From: Bryobacterales bacterium
GTDB lineage: Bacteria > Acidobacteriota > Terriglobia > Bryobacterales > Bryobacteraceae
Assembly (NCBI GenBank): GCA_003162425.1
Contig: PMOK01000192.1
Coordinates: 1 to 51,553, forward strand
Length of the DNA: 51,553 nt
Direction of reading: 5' to 3'
Part shown: piece after piece, positions 17,682 to 25,869 of the stretch
Position numbering within the stretch: position 1 is the stretch's first letter
How the letters are laid out: each line of letters opens with the position of its first letter
Made by a program: the position numbers and the translations under genes
Notes under the pieces: model-generated
The model's input: only the letters and a program-made list of their open reading frames with translations
Database searches by the model: none
Told to the model about the DNA's origin: nothing

Positions 17682-20045
17682 ATGAATCTCACACTCGGAC
17701 TTGGGGTGGCGCCGCAGACGGGCGTCAAAACCTCGGTAGCTCGATTCGAGCAATGGGCCGCGGTTCCGGATTCTCCGATCCGTGCCATCCGTCATCAGCC
17801 CGCGCGCGAGGGTGAGTTCGCCGACATTCCCCAGAACGCGGCTCCGGTCTTGCGTAAGGCGCTCGAAGCGCGCGGCATTCCTCGGCTATATACGCACCAG
17901 GCGGAAGCTTTTGAGCACTGCATCGCGGGCAAGAATGTCGTCGTCGTCACGCCCACCGCGAGCGGCAAAACGCTGTGCTACAACCTACCCGTGTTTCAGC
18001 GCCTGATCGACGAGCCTGGTGCGCGCGCCATGTACCTGTTTCCAACCAAGGCGCTGGCCGAAGATCAGCTTCACGAATTTCAGGCGGCCGTGAACGCCAT
18101 GGGATCGGATATCCGCGCGTTCACTTACGACGGCGACACACCGCAAGATGCGCGCCGCGCCATTCGCGAGCGCGCCAATGTGGTGTTGACCAATCCGGAC
18201 ATGCTGCACAGCGGTATCCTGCCGCATCACACCAAGTGGGCGAAATGTTTCGAAAACCTGCGCTACGTGGTGATCGATGAGCTGCACTATTATCGCGGCG
18301 TGTACGGCAGCCATCTGGCGAACGTGGTGCGGAGGCTGAAGCGGATTTGCGAGTTCTATGGCTCTAAGCCACAATTCATTTGTTGTTCCGCCACCATTGC
18401 GAATCCCAAGGAGCTGGCCGAGGCGCTGGTGGAATCGCCGTTTGAGCTGGTGGATCGCAACGGAGCGCCCAGTGGTGAGAAATATTTCGTCTTCTACAAT
18501 CCGCCGGTGGTGAACCGGCAGCTCGGAATTCGCCGCAGCTATCTGGCGGAGACGCGGCGCATTGCCACCGAGTTTATTGAGCGCCATCAACAGACGCTGG
18601 TGTTCGCAAACAGCCGCCTAGCCACTGAGATTCTGCTGAAATACCTGCGCGATGCCTGCGAGCGCGGACCGCTGCCGGGCGACATGGTGCGTGGTTATCG
18701 CGGCGGCTATTTGCCGCGGGAGCGCCGCGAGATCGAGCGCAAGCTGCGCGATGGTGAAATCCGCGCAGTGGTTGCGACGAATGCCTTGGAGCTGGGCATC
18801 GACATCGGATCATTGGACGCGGTGGTGATGGCCGGTTATCCAGGCTCCATCGCTTCGGCCTGGCAGCGCGCCGGACGTGCGGGCCGAAGGCAGACGGCGT
18901 CGCTGGCCGTGATGGTGGCCTCAAGCGCACCGCTGGATCAATACATTGTCGAGCATCCGGAATATTTCTTCGACCGCTCGCCTGAGCACGCGCACATCAA
19001 CGCCGATAATCTCGAGATCCTGATCAGCCATTTAAAGTGCTCCGCCTTCGAGCTGCCCATTCGCGATGGAGAAAAGTTTGGGCCGCACGATCCTTCCGAG
19101 ATCTGCCGCTTTCTGGCGGAAGAAGCCGGCCTGCTGCATCATTCGGCGGGCTGTTGGCACTGGACTTCGGACACGTATCCAGCCGACGCAGTTAGCCTGC
19201 GCGCGGTATCGAGCGACAACTTCGTGGTGGTGGACATCACCGGCGAACACCAGGTGATCGCGGAGGTTTCCTTTCCCATGGCGTTCGCCACCCTACACGA
19301 AAAGGCGATTTATTTGCACGAGGCGCGTCAATACCAGGTGGAGAAGTTCGATTATGAAGGGCGCAAGGCCTATGTGCGGCGCGTGGACAGCGATTATTTC
19401 ACCGACGCCATCGATTACACGCAGGTGAAGGAGCTGGAGGAGTTCGAATCGAGCGATGTCAATGGCGCGCATGCGGTGCACGGTGATGTGCGGGTGAACA
19501 CGCAGGTGGTGGGATTCAAGAAAATCCGGTTCTACACGCTTGAGAATGTGGGCGCGGGAAATCTCTCCATGCCGGAGCGGGAAATGCACACCACTGCTTT
19601 CTGGCTGCACTTTCCGACAGCCTTTTTAGCTCGCTTTCCGGACTTGACTTCCACGGAGAAACAGAACGGGCTGACCGGTCTCGCGAACGTTCTGCGCACC
19701 GTGGGAGCTCTGCTGCTGATGTGCGATCCGCGCGATCTCGGCCTCGCCATCACGGAGGATATTTCAAAAGGGACTAAGAGCTTCGAACCGGATCTGTTTC
19801 TGTACGACAATTACCCCGGCGGAATCGGGCAGAGCCAGCCTTTATTCAAGCTGACGCCAAGATTGCTGGCCGGCGCGATGGATGTGCTTAGGTCTTGTGC
19901 TTGCGATGCAGGGTGTCCCGCGTGCGTTGGACCGGTGGGTGAAGTCGGCGAGCGCGGCAAAGAAGCAGCGATGCGTTTACTCGAAGAACTCATCCACACG
20001 GGACAAAACCGAACCGCGACCGTCAGGGAGTCGGTGCCTTTCTAA
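17682..20045 (+). CDS. mrfA: DEAD/DEAH-box DNA helicase with DUF1998, MrfA/Hrq1-like
   Basis: A 787-residue superfamily 2 helicase. The Q/Walker A region reads YTHQAEAFEH and TPTASGKT, Walker B is the family-specific DELH in YVVIDELHYYRG, motif III is CCSATIANP, and motifs V-VI are ATNALELGIDIGSLD and QRAGRAGRR. The C-terminal DUF1998 domain ends with a four-cysteine cluster (CACDAGCPAC), the zinc or iron-sulfur site seen in MrfA. MrfA/Hrq1 helicases act in DNA repair (mitomycin and crosslink damage); assignment here is by architecture. The MrfB exonuclease partner is not adjacent. The last eleven residues (RTATVRESVPF) are encoded by the left arm of a palindromic repeat, so the original C-terminus may have been different. 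Confidence 0.9.
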   Translation: MNLTLGLGVAPQTGVKTSVARFEQWAAVPDSPIRAIRHQPAREGEFADIPQNAAPVLRKALEARGIPRLYTHQAEAFEHCIAGKNVVVVTPTASGKTLCYNLPVFQRLIDEPGARAMYLFPTKALAEDQLHEFQAAVNAMGSDIRAFTYDGDTPQDARRAIRERANVVLTNPDMLHSGILPHHTKWAKCFENLRYVVIDELHYYRGVYGSHLANVVRRLKRICEFYGSKPQFICCSATIANPKELAEALVESPFELVDRNGAPSGEKYFVFYNPPVVNRQLGIRRSYLAETRRIATEFIERHQQTLVFANSRLATEILLKYLRDACERGPLPGDMVRGYRGGYLPRERREIERKLRDGEIRAVVATNALELGIDIGSLDAVVMAGYPGSIASAWQRAGRAGRRQTASLAVMVASSAPLDQYIVEHPEYFFDRSPEHAHINADNLEILISHLKCSAFELPIRDGEKFGPHDPSEICRFLAEEAGLLHHSAGCWHWTSDTYPADAVSLRAVSSDNFVVVDITGEHQVIAEVSFPMAFATLHEKAIYLHEARQYQVEKFDYEGRKAYVRRVDSDYFTDAIDYTQVKELEEFESSDVNGAHAVHGDVRVNTQVVGFKKIRFYTLENVGAGNLSMPEREMHTTAFWLHFPTAFLARFPDLTSTEKQNGLTGLANVLRTVGALLLMCDPRDLGLAITEDISKGTKSFEPDLFLYDNYPGGIGQSQPLFKLTPRLLAGAMDVLRSCACDAGCPACVGPVGEVGERGKEAAMRLLEELIHTGQNRTATVRESVPF

Positions 20046-20081
20046 AACCGTCAAGCACCGACTCCCTCACGGTCGTGGTTC
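20011..20081. repeat. Family B palindromic repeat, copy 1
   Basis: Arms 20011-20037 and 20055-20081 (27 bases, few mismatches, core CCGACTCCCT and ACGGTCG) enclose a 17-base centre. The left arm lies inside the 3' end of the helicase gene, whose stop codon (20043-20045) falls in the loop. Related sequence occurs at 27917-27986 and 43013-43042. Confidence 0.9.
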
Positions 20082-20124
20082 AGTAACACGCAAACGATAA
20101 ACTAGAAACGGTTAAACTCTCCAT

Positions 20125-21357
20125 ATGCGCCGATTTCTCGCCTTCGCCCTCTTACTGGCCCCGCTCGTTCCAGCCAAAATGCCGCTGGACGAGTTTCGAA
20201 CGCGCCGGGCCAATCTGCAGAAATCGCTGGATGGCGTGGTGCTGCTGGCCGCTCGGAGCGAGGCTCGCGATGAAGTATTCCGTGTCGATCAGGAACCGAA
20301 TTTCTATTACCTCACCGGCTTGACCGATCCCGGCGCGCGGCTGCTGGTGACGCCCTCGCGCGAGATTCTGTTTCTGCCGCATCACAACGAGCGCCTGGAA
20401 CACTACGTGGGCAAGCGCTCCTCGGCGGAAGACTCCGATGTGCATGCTCTCACGGGCTTCGAAGAAGTCCTGCCGATCGAAAAATTCGAAACCGAGCTTG
20501 ACCAGGCCCTGAGTGCCAGCGAAAAGGTCTACACGCTGCAGAACACGCCGTTCACCGACAAGCTCAAGTCGCTATATCCATTCCGCGATATTTCGGACGC
20601 GGCTCCCGTGATTGCGAAACTACGCATGAAGAAGTCCGCGGCTGAGCTCGCGGCCATCCAGCACGCTACCGATGTCAGTTTGGAAGCGCATCGCGCGGCC
20701 TGGAAACGCATGGCGGCGGGTCTGTACGAATACCAGCTAGAAGCTACGTTGGTGAATACTTTTCTCGAAAACGGCTGCGAAGGCGTATCGTACGCGCCCA
20801 TCGTCGGCTCGGGTCCGAATTCCACCGTCCTGCATTATTCGGCCAACCATCGGCGCGCGGACCGGGGTGAAGTGGTGGTGATCGATTCGGCTGCCCAGTG
20901 CGACGGTTATGCCTCGGACATCACACGCACCGCGCCGATCAGCGGTAAGTTCAGTCCACGGCAGCGTGAGATTTATGAAATTGTTCTGGGCGCGCAAAAT
21001 GCCGCCATCGCCGCCGCCAAGCCGGGCATACGATTGTCCGGCCCGACCAACAGTTTGACGAAGATCGCGAAAGATTATATGGATGCCCACGGCAAAGACC
21101 TGCATGGCGAACCGCTGGGGAAATATTTCATTCACGGCATCGGACACCAGGTGGGCTTGCAGGTTCACGACGCCAGCGTGGACGGTCCGCTCGAAGCGGG
21201 CATGGTGGTTACCATTGAGCCCGGCATTTATATTCCGGAAGAAAACATCGGCGTGCGCATTGAAGACGTCATACTGGTGACGGAGAACGGCGCCAAGCTT
21301 CTGAGCGCGGCGCTACCGAGGGAGCCCGACGAGATTGAAAAGGCCGTGGCTAAATAA
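20125..21357 (+). CDS. Secreted Xaa-Pro aminopeptidase (family M24B)
   Basis: A 410-residue aminopeptidase P. A signal peptide (MRRFLAFALLLAPLVPA) precedes the AMP_N domain (about 25-150, with NFYYLTGL) and a pita-bread catalytic domain. The five metal ligands are visible: Asp in VVVIDSAAQCDG, Asp in GYASDITRT, His in HGIGHQVGL, Glu in TIEPGIYIP and Glu in VRIEDVIL. It should remove the N-terminal residue of peptides with proline in position two, probably in the periplasm, using two Mn ions. The gene stands 43 bases after a family B repeat. Its end overlaps the start of the histidine kinase gene by 23 bases, so the two are likely translated from one message. Confidence 0.93.
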   Translation: MRRFLAFALLLAPLVPAKMPLDEFRTRRANLQKSLDGVVLLAARSEARDEVFRVDQEPNFYYLTGLTDPGARLLVTPSREILFLPHHNERLEHYVGKRSSAEDSDVHALTGFEEVLPIEKFETELDQALSASEKVYTLQNTPFTDKLKSLYPFRDISDAAPVIAKLRMKKSAAELAAIQHATDVSLEAHRAAWKRMAAGLYEYQLEATLVNTFLENGCEGVSYAPIVGSGPNSTVLHYSANHRRADRGEVVVIDSAAQCDGYASDITRTAPISGKFSPRQREIYEIVLGAQNAAIAAAKPGIRLSGPTNSLTKIAKDYMDAHGKDLHGEPLGKYFIHGIGHQVGLQVHDASVDGPLEAGMVVTIEPGIYIPEENIGVRIEDVILVTENGAKLLSAALPREPDEIEKAVAK

Positions 21358-23194
21358 GCGGACGCTCGGCTACGCCGGCATTGTCGCCGCCAGCCTCGTC
21401 ATCGGAATCGTCTCCGGTTGGACCTCACTGGCCACTCAAATCGACGATTCCGCCTACGACTGGATGTTCCACCTTTTTCCACCGGTAGCTGCCAAACCGC
21501 ATTGCATGATCCTGGCTATCGACGACGCTACTTACGGCGCGATGGGAAGCCAGAGCGAATATCGAACCATGCTGGCAGCGGGACTGGAACTCCTTGCCGC
21601 TGGACATCCAAAAGTGGTTGGCATCGACATGGTTCTCGCGGACAAAGCCGTTCCAGTCAAGGATGAGCGATTGGAGCGCGCCATGCACGCCACCAAGAAT
21701 CTCGTGTTAGTGACGCACCTGGTGGGCCAGCACTGGGAGAATCCGCTCCCGCGCTTCGGGCAATGGGCGGCGGCGGTTGGACACGATACAGCCGACGAAC
21801 ATTCGAACGACGGTGTCACCCGGCAGATTCCGCTCGAGCAGCGAACGGCACGGGAAAGGCATTGGGCCTTGGGTCTGGAAGCTTTTCGCTTGGCGAAAGG
21901 AGAGCGCATAATCGAGTCTCCCGAAGACATCCAAATTGGAAGCGAGACGATTCCCGCGGCGAGAACGAACGAAGAGAATCGTCCCCTACGGGTTCTCTAT
22001 TCCCCAGACCCACACTTCATTCCGGAGATTTCGATAAAGCAACTCAACGATAACCCCGATCTGGCCGCTAGCTTCACCGGTCAAACAGTTTTCGTGGGCG
22101 TGACGTCTGATACCGCAACCTACGATCGCGTAGCGACTCCCTATCGGAAAGGCAGGATTCCCGGCGTCGAGGTTCACGCACAACTTTTCGAGACCTTGGA
22201 ACGCGGCCAATTCCTGATCGATGCGTCTTACCTGTCGGTGGTCGGCTTCTGCCTGCTTGCAGGCGTTCTGGCGGGACTCATCTTCGTCCTGCTCAACGGC
22301 TGGCCGGCCTACTTGTCGGCCGGAGCGCTGCTGATAGCCGCGCATCTCACACCTCTCCTCATGTTCCGGCAAGGCATCGTGTTTCCCTACTTCGCGCCCG
22401 TGGCGTCCGCTTGGCTGACTGTTGCCGCCGCCGCCAGCTACCAGCACTTCGTGGTGCGGCGGGCGTTGCGCGCGTCTGAGACTGAACGAAAGCGCTACCA
22501 GCAAGCCATCCATTTCGTCACGCACGAGATGCGCACGCCGCTCACCGCTATCCAGGGCTCCAGTGAGCTGATGGGCCGCTATAACCTCAGCGAAGAAAAG
22601 CGCAAGCAGATGACGGACATGATCAACCACGAATCCAAGCGCCTGGCGCGTATGATCCAGACTTTTCTGGATGTCGAGCGGCTTTCCGACGGCCAAATGG
22701 AGTTGAAGCACGAACAATTCACCGCCAAGGAACTGGTGGAAGCCTGCCTGCAGCGCGTGCGTCCGCTGGGCGAGCGCAAAAACATCCGCGTCTCGACCGG
22801 AGAGCTGTTGGGCGTCCTCGAAGGCGATCGGGAATTGATGGAATATGCCGTCTACAATCTGATGACGAACGCGGTGAAATACTCGGGGCCCGGCACGGAA
22901 GTCACGGTTCGGTGCCGTACCGAAGGCGATCGCGTACGTCTTTCCATCGAGGACCAGGGAATTGGCATGGACGCCAAGGAATTACGCCAGATTTTCCAGA
23001 AATTCTACCGGACTAAGCGCGCCGAAGCCTCCGGCGAAAAGGGAACCGGCATCGGACTTTCCATCGTGGAACAAATCGTTCATCATCACGGCGGAAAAAT
23101 GGAAGTAACCAGCCAGCCCGGCCAAGGATCCTGTTTCACGGTGGTTCTTCCGGCGCACTCCCGTGCGTCCGAGCCTAACAGTGTGTCAGTCTAG
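21335..23194 (+). CDS. CHASE2-domain sensor histidine kinase
   Basis: A 619-residue inner-membrane kinase. After an N-terminal transmembrane helix there is a periplasmic CHASE2 domain (about 35-290, with AIDDATY and GHPKVVGIDMVLADK). Three membrane helices follow (about 300-375), then a HisKA domain with His397 in THEMRTPL and a HATPase domain with NLMTNAVKYSGPG, DQGIGMD and GEKGTGIGLSIV. The signal sensed is unknown. The start is TTG at 21335, inside the end of the aminopeptidase gene; a GGGAG stretch lies upstream and no better start gives the first membrane helix. The sigma-54-type regulator follows after 97 bases and is the natural phosphate acceptor. Confidence 0.92.
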   Translation: MKRPWLNKRTLGYAGIVAASLVIGIVSGWTSLATQIDDSAYDWMFHLFPPVAAKPHCMILAIDDATYGAMGSQSEYRTMLAAGLELLAAGHPKVVGIDMVLADKAVPVKDERLERAMHATKNLVLVTHLVGQHWENPLPRFGQWAAAVGHDTADEHSNDGVTRQIPLEQRTARERHWALGLEAFRLAKGERIIESPEDIQIGSETIPAARTNEENRPLRVLYSPDPHFIPEISIKQLNDNPDLAASFTGQTVFVGVTSDTATYDRVATPYRKGRIPGVEVHAQLFETLERGQFLIDASYLSVVGFCLLAGVLAGLIFVLLNGWPAYLSAGALLIAAHLTPLLMFRQGIVFPYFAPVASAWLTVAAAASYQHFVVRRALRASETERKRYQQAIHFVTHEMRTPLTAIQGSSELMGRYNLSEEKRKQMTDMINHESKRLARMIQTFLDVERLSDGQMELKHEQFTAKELVEACLQRVRPLGERKNIRVSTGELLGVLEGDRELMEYAVYNLMTNAVKYSGPGTEVTVRCRTEGDRVRLSIEDQGIGMDAKELRQIFQKFYRTKRAEASGEKGTGIGLSIVEQIVHHHGGKMEVTSQPGQGSCFTVVLPAHSRASEPNSVSV

Positions 23195-23244
23195 AAGTAA
23201 GGAAGTTTCCGATTGCTCATTTCCGGTGGCTGGCCGTGTGCGCC

Positions 23245-23286
23245 AACGAGAAACGAGAAACGAGAAACGAGAAACGAGAAACGAGA
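23245..23286 (+). repeat. Tandem heptanucleotide repeat (ACGAGAA)n
   Basis: Six ACGAG blocks recur every seven bases at 23246, 23253, 23260, 23267, 23274 and 23281, with AA between them. The tract lies between the kinase stop and the regulator start and ends six bases before the preferred GTG (23292). Its purine-rich units may also supply the ribosome-binding sequence. Confidence 0.95.
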
Positions 23287-23291
23287 CTTTC

Positions 23292-24608
23292 GTGCAACGC
23301 CTGTTAGTGGTGGAAGACGACAACTCTGTAAGAAGTACGATTACAACATTTCTCGAGCTGGAGGGCTACGCCGTGGACGCTGTGTCATCCACGCGCGAGG
23401 CCCTGGAACGTCTGCGTGATGACGCTTATCCCATCGTGATTACGGATATTTATCTGGATGAGCGCACCGGTTTGGACGTGTTGGCCACCGCTCGCCAGAA
23501 AAATCCTAAATGCGCGGTGATTCTCATGACGGCGCGCGGCACCATCGAGACCGTCATGAAGGCCACCCAGGGCGGAGCGTTCGACTATATCGCCAAGCCG
23601 TTTGAGCTGGACCGCATGCTCGACACGGTGAAGCGCGCCGAGGCTTCCATCACAGAGCATGAGGAGGAGAAGGAATCCGAGGTCGACGATCTGCCGCAGA
23701 GCGAAATGATCGGCAGCTCGGCGAAGATGATCGAGATTTACAAGACCATCTCGCTGGTCGCGCCCACTAACGCGACGGTTCTGATCGAGGGCGAAACCGG
23801 AACCGGCAAGGAAATGATCGCCCGCATGGTCCATAACAACAGCTCGCGTGCGAATCAGCCGTTCGTTCCGGTGGATTGCGGCTCCATCGCGCCCTCGTTG
23901 ATCGAAAGTGAGCTGTTCGGAGCGCTCAAAGGCGCTTACACGGGTGCCGATCGGGATCGCATGGGCGTGTTCGAGGCTGCCAACAACGGCACCGTTTTCC
24001 TGGATGAGATTGGCGATCTGGAACTCGGCTTTCAACTCAACCTGCTGCGCTTCCTGCAGGAAAAGGAAATCCGGCCGCTGGGTTCGGCGCGCGGGAAAAA
24101 AGTGGATGTGCGGGTGATCGCGGCAACCAATCGCGATTTACAGAAAATGGTGGAGGAAGGCAAGTTCCGCGAGGACCTGTGGTACCGCTTGAACGTGGTC
24201 CGCGTGCTTCTGCCGCCGCTGGTGGAGCGCCGCGGCGATGTCCCGCTGCTGGCGCATTATTTTCTCAATCGCTACAACGAGCGCTACAAACAACAGGCCA
24301 AGCTGACGGAATCCGGCCTCAAAGTTCTTGAGAATTACAGTTGGCCGGGCAACGTCCGCCAGTTACAGCACATGCTGGAACGGCTGAGCATTCTCGCGCC
24401 CCATGGAAAAATTGACGAAGCCGCGGTGCGGGATGCAATCGAGCTTACGGAGCCGCGCGACCTCGCTAGCGACACCCTAGCCGACACCGAAACCGATCAG
24501 ATCCGCCGTGTTCTCACCGCCACCGGAGGCAACAAAAGCCGAGCCGCGAAAGTCCTTGGAATTGAGCGGAAAACGCTGTATCGGAAATTGGAGAAGATGG
24601 GACTTTAG
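23292..24608 (+). CDS. Sigma-54-dependent response regulator, NtrC family
   Basis: A 438-residue three-domain regulator. The receiver domain (1-120) has the acidic pair EDD at 8-10, phospho-acceptor Asp52 in TDIYLD, and YIAKPF. The AAA+ domain has Walker A GETGTGKE, the sigma-54 contact loop GAYTGA (Tyr replaces the commoner Phe), Walker B VFLDEIGD and an arginine-finger region. A C-terminal Fis-type helix-turn-helix ends with NKSRAAKVLGIERKTLYRKL. It would activate sigma-54 promoters when phosphorylated by the CHASE2 kinase. The start is uncertain: GTG 23292 lies just before the first beta strand. An in-frame GTG at 23238 would place the heptamer repeat inside the protein as RETRNEK units. 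No -24/-12 promoter stood out in the window. Confidence 0.93.
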   Translation: MQRLLVVEDDNSVRSTITTFLELEGYAVDAVSSTREALERLRDDAYPIVITDIYLDERTGLDVLATARQKNPKCAVILMTARGTIETVMKATQGGAFDYIAKPFELDRMLDTVKRAEASITEHEEEKESEVDDLPQSEMIGSSAKMIEIYKTISLVAPTNATVLIEGETGTGKEMIARMVHNNSSRANQPFVPVDCGSIAPSLIESELFGALKGAYTGADRDRMGVFEAANNGTVFLDEIGDLELGFQLNLLRFLQEKEIRPLGSARGKKVDVRVIAATNRDLQKMVEEGKFREDLWYRLNVVRVLLPPLVERRGDVPLLAHYFLNRYNERYKQQAKLTESGLKVLENYSWPGNVRQLQHMLERLSILAPHGKIDEAAVRDAIELTEPRDLASDTLADTETDQIRRVLTATGGNKSRAAKVLGIERKTLYRKLEKMGL

Positions 24609-24618
24609 TCCCATTTTC
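24597..24618 (+). terminator. Terminator hairpin overlapping the regulator stop codon
   Basis: ATGGGAC, loop TTTA, GTCCCAT (24597-24614), then TTTTC. The seven-base stem includes the last codons and the TAG (24606-24608) of the NtrC-type gene, so the hairpin can form only as the ribosome leaves. Confidence 0.6.
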
Positions 24619-24640
24619 TCGCGCTGAACCAAAAACAGGC

Positions 24641-24668
24641 TTGTATTTATCTATTTCCCTCCTATAAT
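24641..24668 (+). promoter_or_regulatory. Candidate sigma-70 promoter of the 50-residue protein
   Basis: A perfect -10 box TATAAT lies at 24663-24668, with a weak -35 (TTGTAT, 24641-24646) 16 bases upstream. A transcript from here would have a leader of about 37 bases before the ATG at 24712. The surrounding sequence is A/T-rich against a G/C-rich background. Confidence 0.6.
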
Positions 24669-24711
24669 CGGTATAGCTCGTTTATTTACCGCATTAATTT
24701 AGGAGGTGCAG

Positions 24712-24864
24712 ATGTTCGATAGCCTCGACGAGCAAATTAGAAACGATGAGCTTAAGGCGCTATCCAACCGGGAGCGAATACTGCGCTGGACACTTATCGT
24801 TTTGGTTTCGGTGATCGTCTTTGGCGCGGTCTACCTCGGCGTTCACTTCATGGAGGGAAGTTAG
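24712..24864 (+). CDS. Small single-pass membrane protein, 50 residues
   Basis: The frame encodes 50 residues. There is a charged N-terminal half (MFDSLDEQIRNDELKALSNR, then ERILRW), one strongly hydrophobic helix (about 26-45: TLIVLVSVIVFGAVYLGVHF) and a short tail MEGS. The N-in topology is suggested by the Arg residues before the helix. Expression is well supported: the ideal ribosome site AGGAGG at 24701-24706 lies five bases before ATG, and a TATAAT box is at 24663-24668. I do not recognise a family. It follows the sigma-54 regulator after a hairpin and is convergent, with three bases between stops, with the lysozyme-like gene. A role in the membrane, perhaps with the adjacent kinase or envelope enzyme, is only positional. 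Confidence 0.75.
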   Translation: MFDSLDEQIRNDELKALSNRERILRWTLIVLVSVIVFGAVYLGVHFMEGS

Positions 24865-24867
24865 AAC

Positions 24868-25347
24868 TTAGTTCAGGCTCGCGATGCGGGGCAGGCCCTC
24901 GGATCCCAGGGCGTGCATGACAGCCTTCACCCGCCGTGGGTAGTCGGGAAGCGGATTGTACGTGCTTAGCTTGTTATCCAGAGTCTTGTCTTTGTACAGT
25001 TTGGAATTGGCCAGCTGCGCGGCCACAAATTGGATACCCTCCCGAACGGATGTGAAGCCCTCGCGGCAGGAGTCCCATCCGAAAACATTGTTTTTCCTGT
25101 AATCCTTGCCACCGCTGGATTCGATAATCGAGATGCTGGGCAGCAGCCGCCAATCCAGGTCGTTCCGATCCGCGGCAATCAAAAAGTCGGCCGCAGCCTC
25201 CCGCAACGGGCAATCCCGCTGGCCAAAAAACTCCTGTAAACGGCGCAGCCGGGGGTCGTGATCCACATTTGCTTTGGGTACTTCGTGGCTCACACCCATC
25301 ACTGCGGGCAACCCCAATAGTCCCCCAACCAAAAGAGCTTTTCTCAT
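24868..25347 (-). CDS. Lysozyme-fold exported protein (glucosaminidase/transglycosylase-like)
   Basis: A 159-residue protein with a signal peptide (MRKALLVGGLLGLPAVMG) and one domain resembling the endo-beta-N-acetylglucosaminidase/lytic transglycosylase superfamily. The segment WRLLPSISIIESSGGK contains a Glu in the position of the catalytic acid, followed by NNVFGWDSC, then a helical region ending NPLPDYPRRVKAVM. It probably cuts or binds peptidoglycan in the periplasm. The two Cys residues (in RDCPL and DSCREG) could form a disulfide. An excellent ribosome site (AGGAGGAG) lies just before ATG 25347. Related proteins include phage and secretion-associated muramidases, but no phage genes are nearby. 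Confidence 0.8.
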   Translation of the reverse strand: MRKALLVGGLLGLPAVMGVSHEVPKANVDHDPRLRRLQEFFGQRDCPLREAAADFLIAADRNDLDWRLLPSISIIESSGGKDYRKNNVFGWDSCREGFTSVREGIQFVAAQLANSKLYKDKTLDNKLSTYNPLPDYPRRVKAVMHALGSEGLPRIASLN

Positions 25348-25528
25348 GGATTCTCCTCCTACTGCTTGATTTTCTTGAAGATCTGTTTTCGAAGCTAGTG
25401 TTCGAATTTGTGGAAGTCGTTGAAAAATTAGGACATTACTCGGTTCGCATGGCTTAGTGTCGTAGAATCAATAGTTTAGAAGCAATCGTTCGCTTCTGTG
25501 GATACGGCTATTGTAGCACGCCTCTGGG

Positions 25529-25807
25529 TCAGGAATTTGAACGATGGTGTCTGTAGCCACCGCCCACCATCCCCAGATCCACCACGGCCGCGATCAGAAG
25601 CCACAGTAAGTTGGTGCCCTCCAGGGGCATGCCTTGATGAAACATCCAAGCATAAACCAGCGTGGTCAACGGCAAGAAGACGAAGCCGAGGACGAGCAGC
25701 AGAAGATTGTGACGATAGGGGGCGGACAGGTAGGTGGAGAGAAAGAACAGCAGCGCGAGCACCAGTCGCGGCGACAGCAGGACGAGAATGAGCAGGCAAC
25801 AGGGCAC
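25529..25807 (-). CDS. Small integral membrane protein, 92 residues
   Basis: This GTG-started frame encodes a strongly hydrophobic protein with three likely membrane helices: about 3-22 (LLILVLLSPRLVLALLFF), 34-56 (LLLLVLGFVFLPLTTLVYAW) and 66-84 (LLWLLIAAVVDLGMVGG). It ends in a basic GYRHHRSNS tail. The pattern is conserved-looking and consistent with coding, since overlapping frames give low-complexity products. I cannot name a family. ATG at 25820 belongs to another frame, so GTG 25807 is used; no clear ribosome site was seen. It stands alone between the lysozyme-like gene and a family A repeat. Confidence 0.6.
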   Translation of the reverse strand: MPCCLLILVLLSPRLVLALLFFLSTYLSAPYRHNLLLLVLGFVFLPLTTLVYAWMFHQGMPLEGTNLLWLLIAAVVDLGMVGGGYRHHRSNS

Positions 25808-25869
25808 GGATTATTATCATACCGCCAAGTCATAGGACGCCGAAGCCCGTCCTTTGTTTCACCGCCATT

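Noticed and set aside
23245..23286. Possible CRISPR-like array
   Set aside because: The units are only seven bases and directly adjacent without spacers; it is a simple tandem repeat.
25476..25820. Alternative 114-codon minus frame over the 92-residue membrane protein
   Set aside because: It starts with ATG but is Arg/Ala/Ser-rich, whereas the shifted frame gives three clean membrane helices.
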